From Zanthoxylum bungeanum (Eukaryota > Streptophyta > Magnoliopsida > Sapindales > Rutaceae), in assembly GCA_019454045.1 (NCBI GenBank), contig SKCR01006524.1:1-64000 (forward strand): a DNA stretch of 64,000 nt, written 5' to 3'. Below the pieces are notes generated by a model that was given only the letters and a program-made list of their open reading frames with translations, searched no databases and was not told the origin of the DNA. Shown here one piece after another: positions 53,382-63,532 of this stretch. The first letter of the stretch is position 1. Every line of letters starts with the position of its first letter. Both the position numbers and the translations under genes were made by a program.

Positions 53382-53744
53382 TTGACGGGAGCAATTTGGA
53401 GAGCCAGGAGGAATGAAGGGCTGTTTCAAAATATAAAGGTTGAGATCCAACATATCCAAGCTAAAGTTGCAGCAATTTGTAAATCGTTTGCAGACATTAA
53501 ATTGGAAACTGAGCATCCGAGGCCTCAAGGTAAAATGTCTATAAAGACTCCAACTGTACTCCTCCTAGGGGATGGAGAAGCCGAGTACAGGATTATGGAC
53601 TTAAATTTCAGTCATATGGATGTTTTCGTGCAAACCTCAAAACCTTACAATGGTATCAGATGTTTACGCGTTAACAAATCAAAAAACATGTATTTGAGAT
53701 CATATAGAGCATTTTTCCATCAGGCTATTATTTTATATGGATAA
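53382..53744 (+). pseudogene. Possible LINE RT/RNase H-like relic
   Basis: A 120-codon frame starts TGAIWRARRNEGLFQNI. W-x-I-W-x-A-R-(R)-N-x-x-L/V-F is the signature between the zinc-binding and RNase H parts of plant LINE-derived proteins. The following HIQAKVAAICKSFADIKLET is compatible with that. The second half (LLLGDGEAEYRIMDLNFSHM onwards) is not recognised. No poly-A tail or target duplication is visible. This is a weak call resting on one short motif. Confidence 0.35.
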
Positions 53745-54045
53745 AATTATTATTTCTAGATAAATTTTTTTATGGGGACACTAGAATTAGAGAGTAACAA
53801 CTTTATAAAATTTCAACTCAATTGAAATTCATAAAGGACGATCTTTTAGCAAAAAAAAGCAGTAGATAGAACCTGAAAAATCATATGAAGAGGCTCTTAC
53901 CTCTCCGGGTCGCGACGTGACGCGCGTACGAGAGTGGTCCGCTCTCTTGTGTTTTCTACCGCATGGGATCAATTTATAAGATTTTGAAAGTTTTAGAGCT
54001 TTATTGTAAATACCTAAAAGTTAGCACTTTTATGAGGATCATTAC

Positions 54046-55085
54046 TCATCAAGCCTTTTCTAGAACATAATGTGCTTGAGGCCGAGTTACGTGATTCGAG
54101 TTTTCCTGTTATTCTCCTCAATCGGGGTTGGGGTTCTTTCCTTTCCATTTCATTGGCCCTTCGGCGACACTGGTTCATGAGTTTTATGCTAATATGAAGG
54201 TTGTCAACTCTATCTTCTTCATAATATTTATCTGGGGCCATACTTTAGAGATTGACTCCACTGTTCTTTCTCGGATTCTGTCTATTCCAGAGATTGAGTA
54301 TCCAGAGTATCCCCGGAGGCCTAGACTAGGTCCTTCTGATCAAGTGATTATTGATGTTGCCACAGGACGCCATTGTTCGTTCGCTGGCGAATATGTGATT
54401 ATTGCTACTCTCTTGCCAAAATATCGTCTGCTAAACAGGATTTTCTATCACAATCTATGGCCCAAGTCACATGTGAACACTCATCCAATCTCACATGTCG
54501 CCTTCCTTTATGTTATCGAGCAAGGCATGCCCATTGATCTCGTTGATGATCCTCCACGAGATGACTCACGTTCGCACTGATGTGCCCTCCCGTCATTCAT
54601 TGACATATGGCCATCTCATTCGCCAGATCATTTCCATGTTGATTTCAGATTTTGTTCATGACGTTTCGCTCCCGCTCATGTGGCCGATTAGGCGACAGAC
54701 TTTGACAGCCAAGGTTGCGCATGTTGGGTCGCATGACCACGAGCCCGAGTAACCTTCTCTGACAAACCATGACTTTATTCCGACTCCCTCTGCACAGTCT
54801 TCCTCAGCTGCTGCTTCCTCCTCTACCGCTGCTCTCTCCTCATTTACGGGCGCATCATCGCATCTCTATCATTGCTTGTTGGAGAATCAGATATTTATGA
54901 TGTCTCAGGTTCAGTTCATGGTCACTGGACTCAATGAAGTTCGAACTGGGCAAGCTGATGTTCGTACTGGGATGCCTCAGTTGCATATGCGCGTCGACTG
55001 ACTATATGAACCTGCGCAACGTGCTGATACTGTTGACCGTGATTCTGATTCCTCTAGTGATTACGATTACTCCGGGTCATAGTCT
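54046..55085 (+). pseudogene. Plant transposon protein relic (Athila-type ORF / Transposase_32-like)
   Basis: Across three frames the strand reads NVLEAELRDSSFPVILLNRG plus WGSF (54060-54135), then ATLVHEFYANMKVVNSIFF, FIWGHTLEIDSTVLSRILSI and KYRLLNRIFYHNLWPKSHVN (54128-54560), then EMTHVRTDVPSRHSLTYGHL and IRQIISML (54555-54750). The tail is serine-rich (SAQSSSAAASSSTAAL), followed by MSQVQFMVTGLNEVRTGQAD and DSDSSSDYDYSGS. The RGW, VHEFYAN and LPYG-like landmarks match the putative plant transposon protein domain often encoded by Athila-type elements. At least two frameshifts and a TGA at 54999 show decay. No LTRs were found around it. Confidence 0.6.
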
Positions 55086-55619
55086 TGTTTTCCCATGTTG
55101 TTTTTGTTTTGACATTTTACTGTTATTTCCATTGTCACTTTTTGTCCTTCGTGACAAAAATGGGATATATGTATGCATTTTTCATGACTCTATTGACTCA
55201 TGTATCAATTTTATGCAATGCAATGAAATAGCTGAATTTATTTTCATATGTATCAATTTTGTGCAATGCAATGGAATGACTAAATTTAATCTCTACTTAT
55301 TTTTACTATTTATATTTCCCTTGCTTTTCACAAGTATTTTGTTTGACTGTGTTTCAGGTAAGTATGATACATGTACGTTTATCTTCATCTCTTTAAGACT
55401 TAGGACTAGATCGATTCATATTATAATAAGTCTATGTTATCATGATGGACATTGATTTTTTTAAGTTGTCTTAATCCTTATATTAGGTGGTTTTGTCACG
55501 GAATACTAAAGATGGAGTTTTTTGGGTCTGTGTGTTGGCAAATTTCGTAACAAATAAAGTTAAATTAAGTTATAATGAGTATTGAAGTATTAGGGTGTAA
55601 TTGACAACATTAAATGAAG
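55086..55619. other. Non-coding interval, nothing recognised
   Basis: T-rich sequence. Two similar GTATCAATTTT(A/G)TGCAATGCAATG segments (about 55201 and 55251, 51 bp apart) form a short duplication. No gene is visible. Confidence 0.45.
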
Positions 55620-55945
55620 ATATCAGAGCTTTCATTCGAGTTAGGTTCGTTTTGACGTTCGAATGATTTTCGTTTGTGTCATGTTCTTCATGACGTTCGA
55701 ACGAAAGCTTCCAGAAGCCATGTGTTCCAGTGACGCTCGACATACCGTTCGAACGAAAGTGTCCAGAGACTATTCGTTCGAGTCATATTCTTCATCTCGT
55801 TCGAATGTAACTGACCAGAGGCTTCAAATTCTAGTAGCGTTCGATATGGTGTTCGAACAATTTTACGGATCAATTCGCATTCGTCACACGTTCTTAAGGC
55901 GTTCGAACGCCTCTTTACCAATGTTGGAAAAATAATATATAAACA
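55620..55945. repeat. Irregular CGTTCGAACG-rich repeat block followed by a TATA-like box
   Basis: About five CGTTCGAA(C/T)G palindromes lie at about 55655, 55695, 55748, 55798 and 55899, with spacing near 50 bp. They alternate with CAGA(A/G)(G/A)CTT- or CCAGAG-like segments. ATATATAAACATA follows at about 55935. The palindrome is the same as in the E1 LTR arrays, but the intervening sequence differs. Confidence 0.65.
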
Positions 55946-58077
55946 TATTTTTTCTTATTGTTTCTAACTTTTTGAATAGCACTAATCTTTGAAGACTCAA
56001 TCTCACGTCTTCTTCTTTGTGAGTGATCTCTTTGTGCTTCACCATCATCTTACAACACACAAACCTAACCAATACCTTAAACCTTCACATTTCTAAGGTG
56101 GAAATTGGTGATCGGAGTTTCGACGTGCCAGTTCGCATATCTAATTCACCGAAACTTCAGAGATTCTGAAGAATACTGCTTGGTGCAATTTTAGGGAGTT
56201 CTTCGGGTTATTACAGTAGTGGGAATAAAGTCGGCAAAGTTGTTGTTTAAGGTCTTTTCACCATCTCTATAAGTGTTTCTCATATAGTGGATTTGTGTGG
56301 TCACTATTACTCGGAGTGGTTTTTTTTTTTTTTTTTTTTTCTGAAATTTTTTTCCAATTCATAAACAAATCTACTTCTTCTCTTCTGTTTACTTTTGCAA
56401 TTTATTTCAAGTTTGATTATTTACTGCTATTATTGCAATTTATTGGTTAGACTTAAGGGTATTTGAATTGTTACCGTAGAAACTCTAGCTTAAACTTATT
56501 TTAGATAAAATATATTTTAATAATTTCACATATTAAACATATTCCCCTTAAATGTATAGAATCATAAACATTACGGATTTTCACACTTCAAGCCCAACTT
56601 ACAATATTATTAGTTTTACGTAACAAGTTACTTATTTGTTATTACTAGTCTAAACGTTAATAAAATCTCGATATCAAGTTATAGTTAATTCCATAGGAAC
56701 GTCAAAAAAAAAAAAAAAAAAAAAAAAATTATCTTTAATTTGTTTTTGCTAAATTTGTTATTAAAATTTTCTTCCTAAGTTTGACTCCATTGTTACAGTT
56801 AATGGCGGCTAGAAATTGGCCAATCATGTTTAAAATGAAATCACCTCATTTTAACAATTAGAGAATAGAATATTGGAAAATAAATTAAAAGATTGACTCT
56901 AAAGGAGATTTTCACCTTTTGATTTTCCAAAAAATGACCTATATTTTAATAACCATGTAAGTGTGACAAATAATTTCTAATATTTAAAAGAAAAAAAAAA
57001 ACCTCCAATTTTCAGAAAATTACAAGCAAATTTTTTATTTTTATTTTAATAGCATTAATTAAAACCTTTTGTTTTCACATACTATGAACATTCAATAATA
57101 ATAATAATAATAATAAAAACATACGTGAGGGAACCCATGTTTGTTAGCTTGATTTCACCTTTAAAATATGACCAAGGAAATAATTATATTTACATGGTTT
57201 TACTTTTGATGAAGATTTGAACCGGTTTGAAAACTAATGAATTTAATCAAAATTTAATATTATATAATATTATCAAAAACAAATGAATTTATTCATTAAT
57301 TTCTGAGTACACGAACCAATTTAATTAATTAAGGAAACATAGTTTTTTAAAAAAATTAAATTTTTTTAGGGGTGATGTGGGACTTTTTGTGGTTTATATA
57401 CTAGTCAATTTTAGTCTAAAATAAATAACCCAAATATTTTGAAAGAGAGGAAAGAATGAAACTTCGACAAATCATCATAATAAAATAATTTTATGATCCC
57501 ACAAAATTAAATATGAAGATATGGTGAGATTGCGAAACTGTAACAAACTATATATGCCAAAAAAATAATAATAATAATTATGAAATATTTTTTAATAGGT
57601 AATTATGTTAGGTGTGATATTAAAATATATTAACCAATAAGGTATAAGAGTTAAATAATTATGAAATCAAAATTATAATAATCATAATCATAATCATTAT
57701 ATGAGACAAGATATTGGAAAAAATCTAATAATTCATAGAATGAATGAATGGACCCATTTGATGAAATCTCTGAGTTGTTATTTCTGCTTCAATGACTTGT
57801 GTTGAAATCAATGCGATTCTTGTGCTTGGAGCAAGAAGTAGACATATACTATGTGCCCATATTCTTATTTATTTTTAATATCTGACTCTTTTTAATTATT
57901 TTTTAAATTAATGAAACTCTACTTTTATGTGTAAAATTTGTACTATTCGTATTCAAGATTTGAAATTCTTTCTTTTAGTTTAATCCAATTCAACCTTTGT
58001 TTGAATCGAATGATTGATTTATAAACTTTTACTGATATTACTTTTACTGATAATATAAATTTTATTAATATTACCAT
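55946..58077. other. Long non-coding interval, AT-rich
   Basis: I see no gene. Homopolymer tracts occur at about 56320-56341 (T) and 56706-56728 (A), and an (AAT)n microsatellite at about 57095-57113. Sequence at 56020-56280 (CTTCTTCTTTGTGAGTGATC, then TTGGTGATCGGAGTTTCGAC) resembles a plant leader or LTR end, but I cannot place it. Confidence 0.5.
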
Positions 58078-58895
58078 TGTTGATGGTGTTTTTAGGCACT
58101 ATGGTATTTAAGACAGCACGACAGGGGCAAAAGGGTAATTTTCTCCTTGGTCAAAGATCATTAATACCGACCCGACCACATGAGTGAGTGGCCGAGAACT
58201 TTATGATCCGATAACCGACCACTTTGGTTCGGATGACCGAGCACTATCAGATCGGTAGCAGCATTCTCAGCACAAATGACCATCATGACCGACCACATGA
58301 AGACCGAGCATAGGGCAAGACATGATCGGGAAAATAAGGCATTCTATCCATATGAGATAAGATAATAAGTTATCCTACTTTCATGGGGTAAACTAGTAAG
58401 TCAATGTCCTAGTATGATAAAGGAAGTAAATTTAGTTTTTTGGTTAGGAATCCTTATGGAAAAAGGGAATAGTTTTGACTAGGAATCCTTATGGGAAAAA
58501 GGAATAGGTTCAAATAGGATTTCTTATACAAATAGGAATCTGATTTCTGTATTATTATAATAGAAGGGTAGAGCATGTGTAAAGGGCATCTAAAAATCAT
58601 CACAAGAGTAAGAGATTAGTGTCATAGAGCTCTGATTGTTTGTAAAAGCAAAGAGGAGATCTGAGGAGTGAATTTGAGTAATAAAAAGTACCATCCTGTT
58701 CTTGCCCGTGGACGTAGGTCGGATCCCTAAATCCGCCGAACCACGTTAAATCACCTTGTCTGATTGGCGTATTTTCTTGTTTTCCGCTAAATTTGCCTTT
58801 GGTCCCCCATAACCAAACAAATTCACTATTGAAGGAGGATTTCCTCGGAGAGTGATATTCCAATATTACCATGAGACCAAAATCAGCCGTCAACA
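58078..58895 (+). repeat. E5 5' LTR (818 bp)
   Basis: TGTTGATGGTG ... CGTCAACA. The TATA box is damaged here (ATTATAATAGAAGG against ATTATAAATAGAAGG in the 3' LTR). The CGTGG/CCACG stem-loop is at 58707-58745. Confidence 0.95.
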
Positions 58896-58897
58896 GT

Positions 58898-58915
58898 TGG
58901 CGCCGTCTGTGGGGA
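58898..58915 (+). other. E5 primer-binding site
   Basis: TGGCGCCGTCTGTGGGGA, two bases after the LTR, identical to E4. Confidence 0.82.
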
Positions 58916-58948
58916 ACTTCACAAAAAGCAGTTCACGTGATAAGACAA

Positions 58949-59194
58949 ATGGCGGAGGACGGAAATCACCAACCAGGAGGTCCGGCAATAGACTGGATGA
59001 AAAGAATGGAAGATGGGATGAGGTCTATGATGGCTCTGGTCTTACAGGAGAGAGGAGCCGTTCTGAACTCTGAATATAGCATTAGTGAGGAGATCATAAA
59101 AGAAAGATCTGACAAAGATGTTCTGCAAGATCTCAAAATTTCACTTGCTGCTTCCATAGATGAGTTTGAAATATCAGTACTAGATGTGAAATAG
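58949..59194 (+). CDS. E5 truncated gag fused to unrelated sequence (81 aa)
   Basis: The start MAEDGNHQPGGPAIDWMKRM and EDGMRSMM are essentially the E4 gag N-terminus. From about residue 29 the sequence is unlike any gag: QERGAVLNSEYSISEEIIKE and DLKISLAASIDEFEISVLDV, then a TAG at 59192-59194. There is no capsid fold and no zinc knuckle. The chimeric peptide may have no function; alternatively the fusion simply reflects the deletion/capture junction. The ATG is the conserved family start, 34 bases after the PBS. Confidence 0.6.
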   Translation: MAEDGNHQPGGPAIDWMKRMEDGMRSMMALVLQERGAVLNSEYSISEEIIKERSDKDVLQDLKISLAASIDEFEISVLDVK

Positions 59195-59478
59195 TCTCTC
59201 AGAACTCCAATACTAAGTCTCCCTTTGAAGCCCTTTCAGATGACATACCAGAGACAAATTTTGAAGCTTCATGTGCCAAGGAATATGATGGTTCTGAAAT
59301 TTTCCAGCAACATAACTTGATTGCGGGTGGATGATACATAACCGACAAGCCCTGCAAGTGATAACCATTTCTCTGTGGATATGAACTACTGCAGTTTAGA
59401 AGAGATGCCATAATATGCGGATGGTGAGAAACTGCATGAGGATTACATGTCCAACAAGAAAGCATGTGCAGCAAGTCT
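59033..59478 (+). pseudogene. Possible captured host coding sequence in E5
   Basis: The 446 bp between the gag stub and the 81-bp array share nothing with E2 or E4. The codon pattern is coherent but broken: after the TAG at 59192, a +1 frame reads NSNTKSPFEALSDDIPETNF and EASCAKEYDGSEIFQQHNLI, and then, past further stops, SDNHFSVDMNYCSLEEMP and YADGEKLHEDYMSNKKACAA. The composition (acidic, few low-complexity runs) is that of an ordinary cellular protein, and no introns are evident. I do not recognise the source gene. Confidence 0.45.
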
Positions 59479-59479
59479 C

Positions 59480-60490
59480 ATACAAGTGCCTTTTTCAGCT
59501 CGGGGTCGGGGTACGTCCCACCGAGTCAGCCCTTCGGACTGGGGACGTAACATTCCCCCAGGTCCAAGTGCCTTTTTCAGCTCGGGGTCGGGTATATCCC
59601 ACCGAGTCAGCCCTTCGGACTGGGGACATAACATTCCCCCAGGTCCAAGTGCCTTTCTCAGCTCGGGGTCGGGTATATCCCACCGAGTCAGTCCCTTCGG
59701 ACTGGGGACGTAACATTCCCCCAGATCCAAGTGCCTTTTTCTACTCGGGGTCGGGTATATCCCACCGAGTCAGCCCTTCGGACTGGGGACGTAACATTCC
59801 CCCAGGTCCAAGTGCCTTTCTCAGCTCGGTGGTCGGGTATATCCCACCGAGTCAGCCCTTCGGACTGGGGACGTAACATTCCCCCAGGTCCAAGTGCCTT
59901 TCTCAGCTCGGGGTCGAGTATATCCCACCGAGTCAGCCCTTCGGACTGGGGACGTAACATTCCCCCAGATCCAAGTGCCTTTTTCTACTCGGGGTCGGGT
60001 ATATCCCACCGAGTCAGCCCTTCGGACTGGGGAGGTAACATTCCCCCAGATCCAAGTGCCTTTTTCTACTCGGGGTCGGGTATATCCCACCGAGTCAGCC
60101 CTTCGGACTGGGGAGGTAACATTCCCCCAGATCCAAGTGCCTTTTTCTACTCGGGGTCGGGTATATCCCACCGAGTCAGCCCTTCGGACTGGGGACATAA
60201 CATTCCCCCAGGTCCAAGTGCCTTTCTAGCTCGGGTCGGGTCGGGTATATCCCACCGAGTCAGCCCTTCGGACTGGGGACGTAACATTCCCCCAGATCCA
60301 AGTGCCTTTTTCTACTCGGGGTCGGGTATATCCCACCGAGTCAGCCCTTCGGACTGGGGAGGTAACATTCCCCCAGGTCCAAGTGCCTTTTTCAGCTCGG
60401 GGTCGGGCTATGTCCCACCGAGGCATGCTCCTTTGGATGGGGGGGACGGTAACATTCCCCCAGAGCCAAGTGTTTCATTCAGCTCGGGGT
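59480..60490. repeat. 81-bp tandem repeat array in E5 (about 12 copies)
   Basis: The unit consists of TTTCTCAGCTCGGGGTCGGG, TATATCCCACCGAGTCAGCC, CTTCGGACTGGGGACGTAAC, ATTCCCCCAGGTCCAAGTGC plus C. It is the same family as 43900-45000 and has the same orientation relative to the element. A few units have small indels (for example 60229-60245). Frames stay open because the period is a multiple of three. Confidence 0.95.
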
Positions 60491-60499
60491 CCCCAGGGA

Positions 60500-60900
60500 C
60501 ATACTCGATGCATAGGATCCGTAAGAAGCATAGCACAGGGAGGGATGATACCCCTGTGACGATTGCTTGCTCCAGTGTTACCGAACACTCTCTGATCCTC
60601 ACTTACCCGATGTAATGGATCCGTGGGAAAGCATAGCACGGGGGATAGTGATGCCCCCGTGACGATTGCTAGCTCCAGTGATGCCGGGCCTAAGGAGGAA
60701 TGTGCCCTTAGTATCCCGGACACTCTTTGATCCATTCATCACCTCGGATCCGCGAGAGATGCAGCACGGGGATGAGTGGTGCCCCTGTAGCGTGTGCCTA
60801 CTCCAGCGTGGTAAGGAGGAGCCCTGATATGATACACAGCTCCCCAATGAACCGAGACGTGTAGAGGATGTGCCCTTACCAATCAAACGCTCTATTTGAT
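60500..60900. repeat. Degenerate ~100-130-bp repeats in E5
   Basis: Three diverged copies of GGATCCG(T/C)(A/G)(A/G)GA ... GCA(T/G)AGCACGGG ... CCCC(T/C)GT(G/A)(A/G)CG ... CTCCAG(T/C)G start near 60516, 60618 and 60748. Confidence 0.7.
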
Positions 60901-61185
60901 CCGAATCCTGGTTCGCCGGGATACTGAATTGAAAGATTCAGAATTGTGTTTTGGAGGCCTCAGGCAGGACGCTGTTTTGAGGCATCCGTGCTGTTGTTTA
61001 CATTTGTAAAAAGTTTTCTTTTGGGACAAGTGCCGAGTCACCCCCCACCTTTTTTGGTCTTGTTTTTCAAAGTTTTGATTTTGTTTTTCGCTGGTCTAGC
61101 AAGGGGACGCCCGTGCCAGATTCGGTAGGGCTTCACAAGGTTGATTCAATTCCCTTCTGAGCAAATCCCAAAGATTACCTGGCAC

Positions 61186-61480
61186 AGGGCTGGATTCGTT
61201 CCGCCGAGGCCACTTGTTTATTCAGCTCGGGGCTGGATTCGTTCCGCCGAGGCCACTTGTTTATTCAGCTCGGGGCTGGATTCGTTCCGCCGATGCCACT
61301 TGTTTATTCAGCTCGGGGCTGGATTCGTTCCGCCGATGCCACTTGTTTATTCAGCTCGGGGCTGGATTCGTTCCGCGCCGATGCCACTTGTTTATTCAGC
61401 TCGGGGCTGGATTCGTTCCGCCGATGCCACTTGTTTATTCAGCTCGGGGCTGGATTCGTTCCGCCGATGTCACTTGGTTT
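61186..61480. repeat. 43-bp tandem repeat in E5 (about 7 copies)
   Basis: The unit is CTCGGGGCTGGATTCGTTCC, GCCGATGCCACTTGTTTATT and CAG. It shares its core with the 41-bp array of E2 (39190-39410). Confidence 0.93.
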
Positions 61481-61483
61481 CTC

Positions 61484-61770
61484 TCAGCTCGGGGTCGGGT
61501 TACGTCCCACCGAGTCCGTCCCTTTTGGTCTGGGGACGTAATATTCCCCCAGGGCCAAGCATTCATCTCAGCTCGGGGTCGGGTCGTGTCCCACCGAGTC
61601 CGTCTTTTTGGTTTGGGGACGTAATATTCCCCCAGGACCAAGCGTTCATCTCAGCTCGGGGTCGGGTCGTGTCCCACCGAGTCCGTCCTTTTGGTATGGG
61701 GACGTAACATTTCCCCCGGAGCCAAGTGTTCATTTCAGCTCGGGGTCGGGATACGTCCCACCGAGTCGGT
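61484..61770. repeat. ~84-bp repeats of the 81-bp family next to the E5 PPT
   Basis: CTCGGGGTCGGG begins at 61488, 61572, 61655 and 61739. Units contain CGTCCCACCGAGTCCGTC and GGGGACGTAATATTCCCCCA, the same two palindromic modules as the 81-bp unit. Confidence 0.88.
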
Positions 61771-61975
61771 CGTCGTCAGCATAAGGGCAAAGCATTGTCT
61801 CCACGGGTAGATATCGGGATCCTCGTTGACTGAGCACATGAGGGTGGCAGGAAAGACCAGATTTGCAGCCAAGACATTTTTCTTTGCGATTCCTGGAGTG
61901 ACCACCGACGGATTCATCGGCACACCATCTTTTTATAGTTCCCCCATCAACTCGCAAACTCAAACCGTTGTTTAC

Positions 61976-61992
61976 GAGAACTAGGGGACAGA
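61976..61992 (+). other. E5 polypurine tract
   Basis: GAGAACTAGGGGACAGA immediately precedes the 3' LTR. Confidence 0.8.
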
Positions 61993-62807
61993 TGTTGATG
62001 GTGTTTTTAGGCACTATGGTATTTAAGACAGCACGACACAGGGCAAAAGGGTAATTTTCTCCTTGGTCAAAGATCATTAATACCGACCCGACCACATGAG
62101 TGAGTGGCCGAGAACTTTATGATCCGATAACCGACCACTTTGGTTCGGATGACCGAGCACTATCAGATCGGTAGCAGCATTCTCAGCACAAATGACCATC
62201 ATGACCGACCACATGAAGACGAGCATAGGGCAAGACATGATCGGGAAAATAAGGCATTCTATCCATATGAGATAAGATAATAAGTTATCCTACTTTCATG
62301 GGGTAAACTAGTAAGTCAATGTCCTAGTATGATAAAGGAAGTAAATTTAGTTTTTTGGTTAGGAATCCTTATGGAAAAAGGGAATAGTTTTGACTAGGAA
62401 TCCTTATGGGAAAAAGGAATAGGTTCAAATAGGATTTCTTATACAAATAGGAATCTGATTTCTGTATTATTATAAATAGAAGGGTAGAGCATGTGTAAAG
62501 GGCATCTAAAAATCATCACAAGAGTAAGAGATTAGTGTCATAGAGCTCTGATTTGTAAAAGCAAAGAGGAGATCTGAGGAGTGAATTTGAGTAATAAAAA
62601 GTACCATCCTGTTCTTGCCCGTGGACGTAGGTCGGATCCCTAAATCCGCCGAACCACGTTAAATCACCTTGTCTGATTGGCGTATTTTCTTGTTTTCCGC
62701 TAAATTTGCCTTTGGTCCCCCATAACCAAACAAATTCACTATTGAAGGAGGATTTCCTCGGGAGTGATATTCCAATATTACCCTGAGACCAAAATCAGCC
62801 GTCAACA
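61993..62807 (+). repeat. E5 3' LTR (815 bp)
   Basis: Partner of 58078-58895. An intact TATAAATA lies at 62471-62478 and the CGTGG/CCACG stem-loop at 62620-62658. Confidence 0.95.
62471..62478 (+). promoter_or_regulatory. LTR TATA box (E5 3' LTR)
   Basis: TATAAATA is followed by GAAGGGTAGAGCATGTGTAA. The same TATAAATA plus GGAGGGTAGAGCATGTGTAA context occurs on the minus strand in both E4 LTRs (41868-41875 and 51043-51050), which supports a core promoter. Confidence 0.65.
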
Positions 62808-62812
62808 ACCAT

Positions 62813-63532
62813 CAAAATTCTATTGAAATATGTCTTAACTTAACATATCTGATTTTATGTCATGTAATAAGTAAATACTGTAAGGCTTTGGGATAGCGCA
62901 GAAGCGCCATGTGTTTGGATTTTAAATTCTTTCTTCCAAAATCACTTAAGAATCATGATTATATCGTTATTGATGTAAATAGATATATAAATAAATAAAA
63001 TTAATCCCTATTAATTTTATATTAATTTTATAAACATACAAATAAATTTTATTTATCGATATAAATAATTTTTAATAGTAATAAAATATACATTGATATG
63101 TTTATTATTTTCCTAAGCTTTTTTAAATTTCTTCCTTGTGTTTTCCTTTATCGTAGTGCATCAAACGTTGCACCTCTAGTTGGTACACTAGCACTTCTCT
63201 ACGAACAAATTGCTCTCACTTTGAGAATAAAAAAAACTAACTTTCTTTTCTTAGATGTTGAAGTCTCAAAAAATGATCAAAGAAATAATTTTCTTTGAAT
63301 TAATCTTAAAATAAACTTGAAACAACCAAAAAGAGAGAGAGGCAAAATTCGGCCAAGGAGAATTATATTTCCCTTGGCTGAATTCTCCATCTATTTATAA
63401 ATAGAAAATGCTTCAATTATATCTCAATATAACAATGACACTCCAAAATCCCTTCAAATCAAATTTGGTTTCTTAAATATTTTTTTCTGAAATAAATTAG
63501 GATATTTAATAAAATTAAGAATTGTGGATGCT
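62813..63532. other. Non-coding interval before the last LTR
   Basis: No gene is recognised. TATTTATAAATAG at about 63390 and a CGGCCAAGGAGAATTATATTTCCCTTGGCTG imperfect palindrome (63351-63380, key arms CCAAGG/CCTTGG) are seen. Both could belong to a worn LTR, but there is no second copy to test it. Confidence 0.4.

Larger units (their letters stand above)
58078..62807 (+). mobile_element. E5: young non-autonomous gypsy (Tat-lineage) LTR element, 4730 bp
   Basis: LTRs of 818 and 815 bp differ at only about ten places, and the duplication ACCAT is exact (58073-58077 and 62808-62812). The interior has PBS, the first ~28 codons of gag as in E4, ~450 bp of unrelated coding-like sequence, a 12-copy 81-bp array, further repeats and a PPT. 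There is no protease, RT, RNase H or integrase. LTR, PBS, PPT and repeats show it belongs to the E4 family group, so it must have been copied with enzymes made by a relative. Confidence 0.95.

Noticed and set aside
54934..55455. 173-codon frame rich in Ile, Phe and Leu, suggestive of a membrane protein
   Set aside because: It lies in the wrong frame over the end of the transposon-protein relic and continues into T-rich non-coding DNA. The hydrophobicity is compositional.
59415..60615. Long open frames with repetitive peptides (up to 294 codons)
   Set aside because: Same explanation: the 81-bp array in E5, open on both strands.
61141..61707. 188-codon plus-strand frame in E5
   Set aside because: It is generated by the 43-bp and 84-bp repeats and has no coding features.
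63098..63298. 66-codon frame with a hydrophobic start resembling a signal peptide
   Set aside because: Short, AT-rich context, and no homology recognised. The hydrophobic run reflects T-rich sequence.
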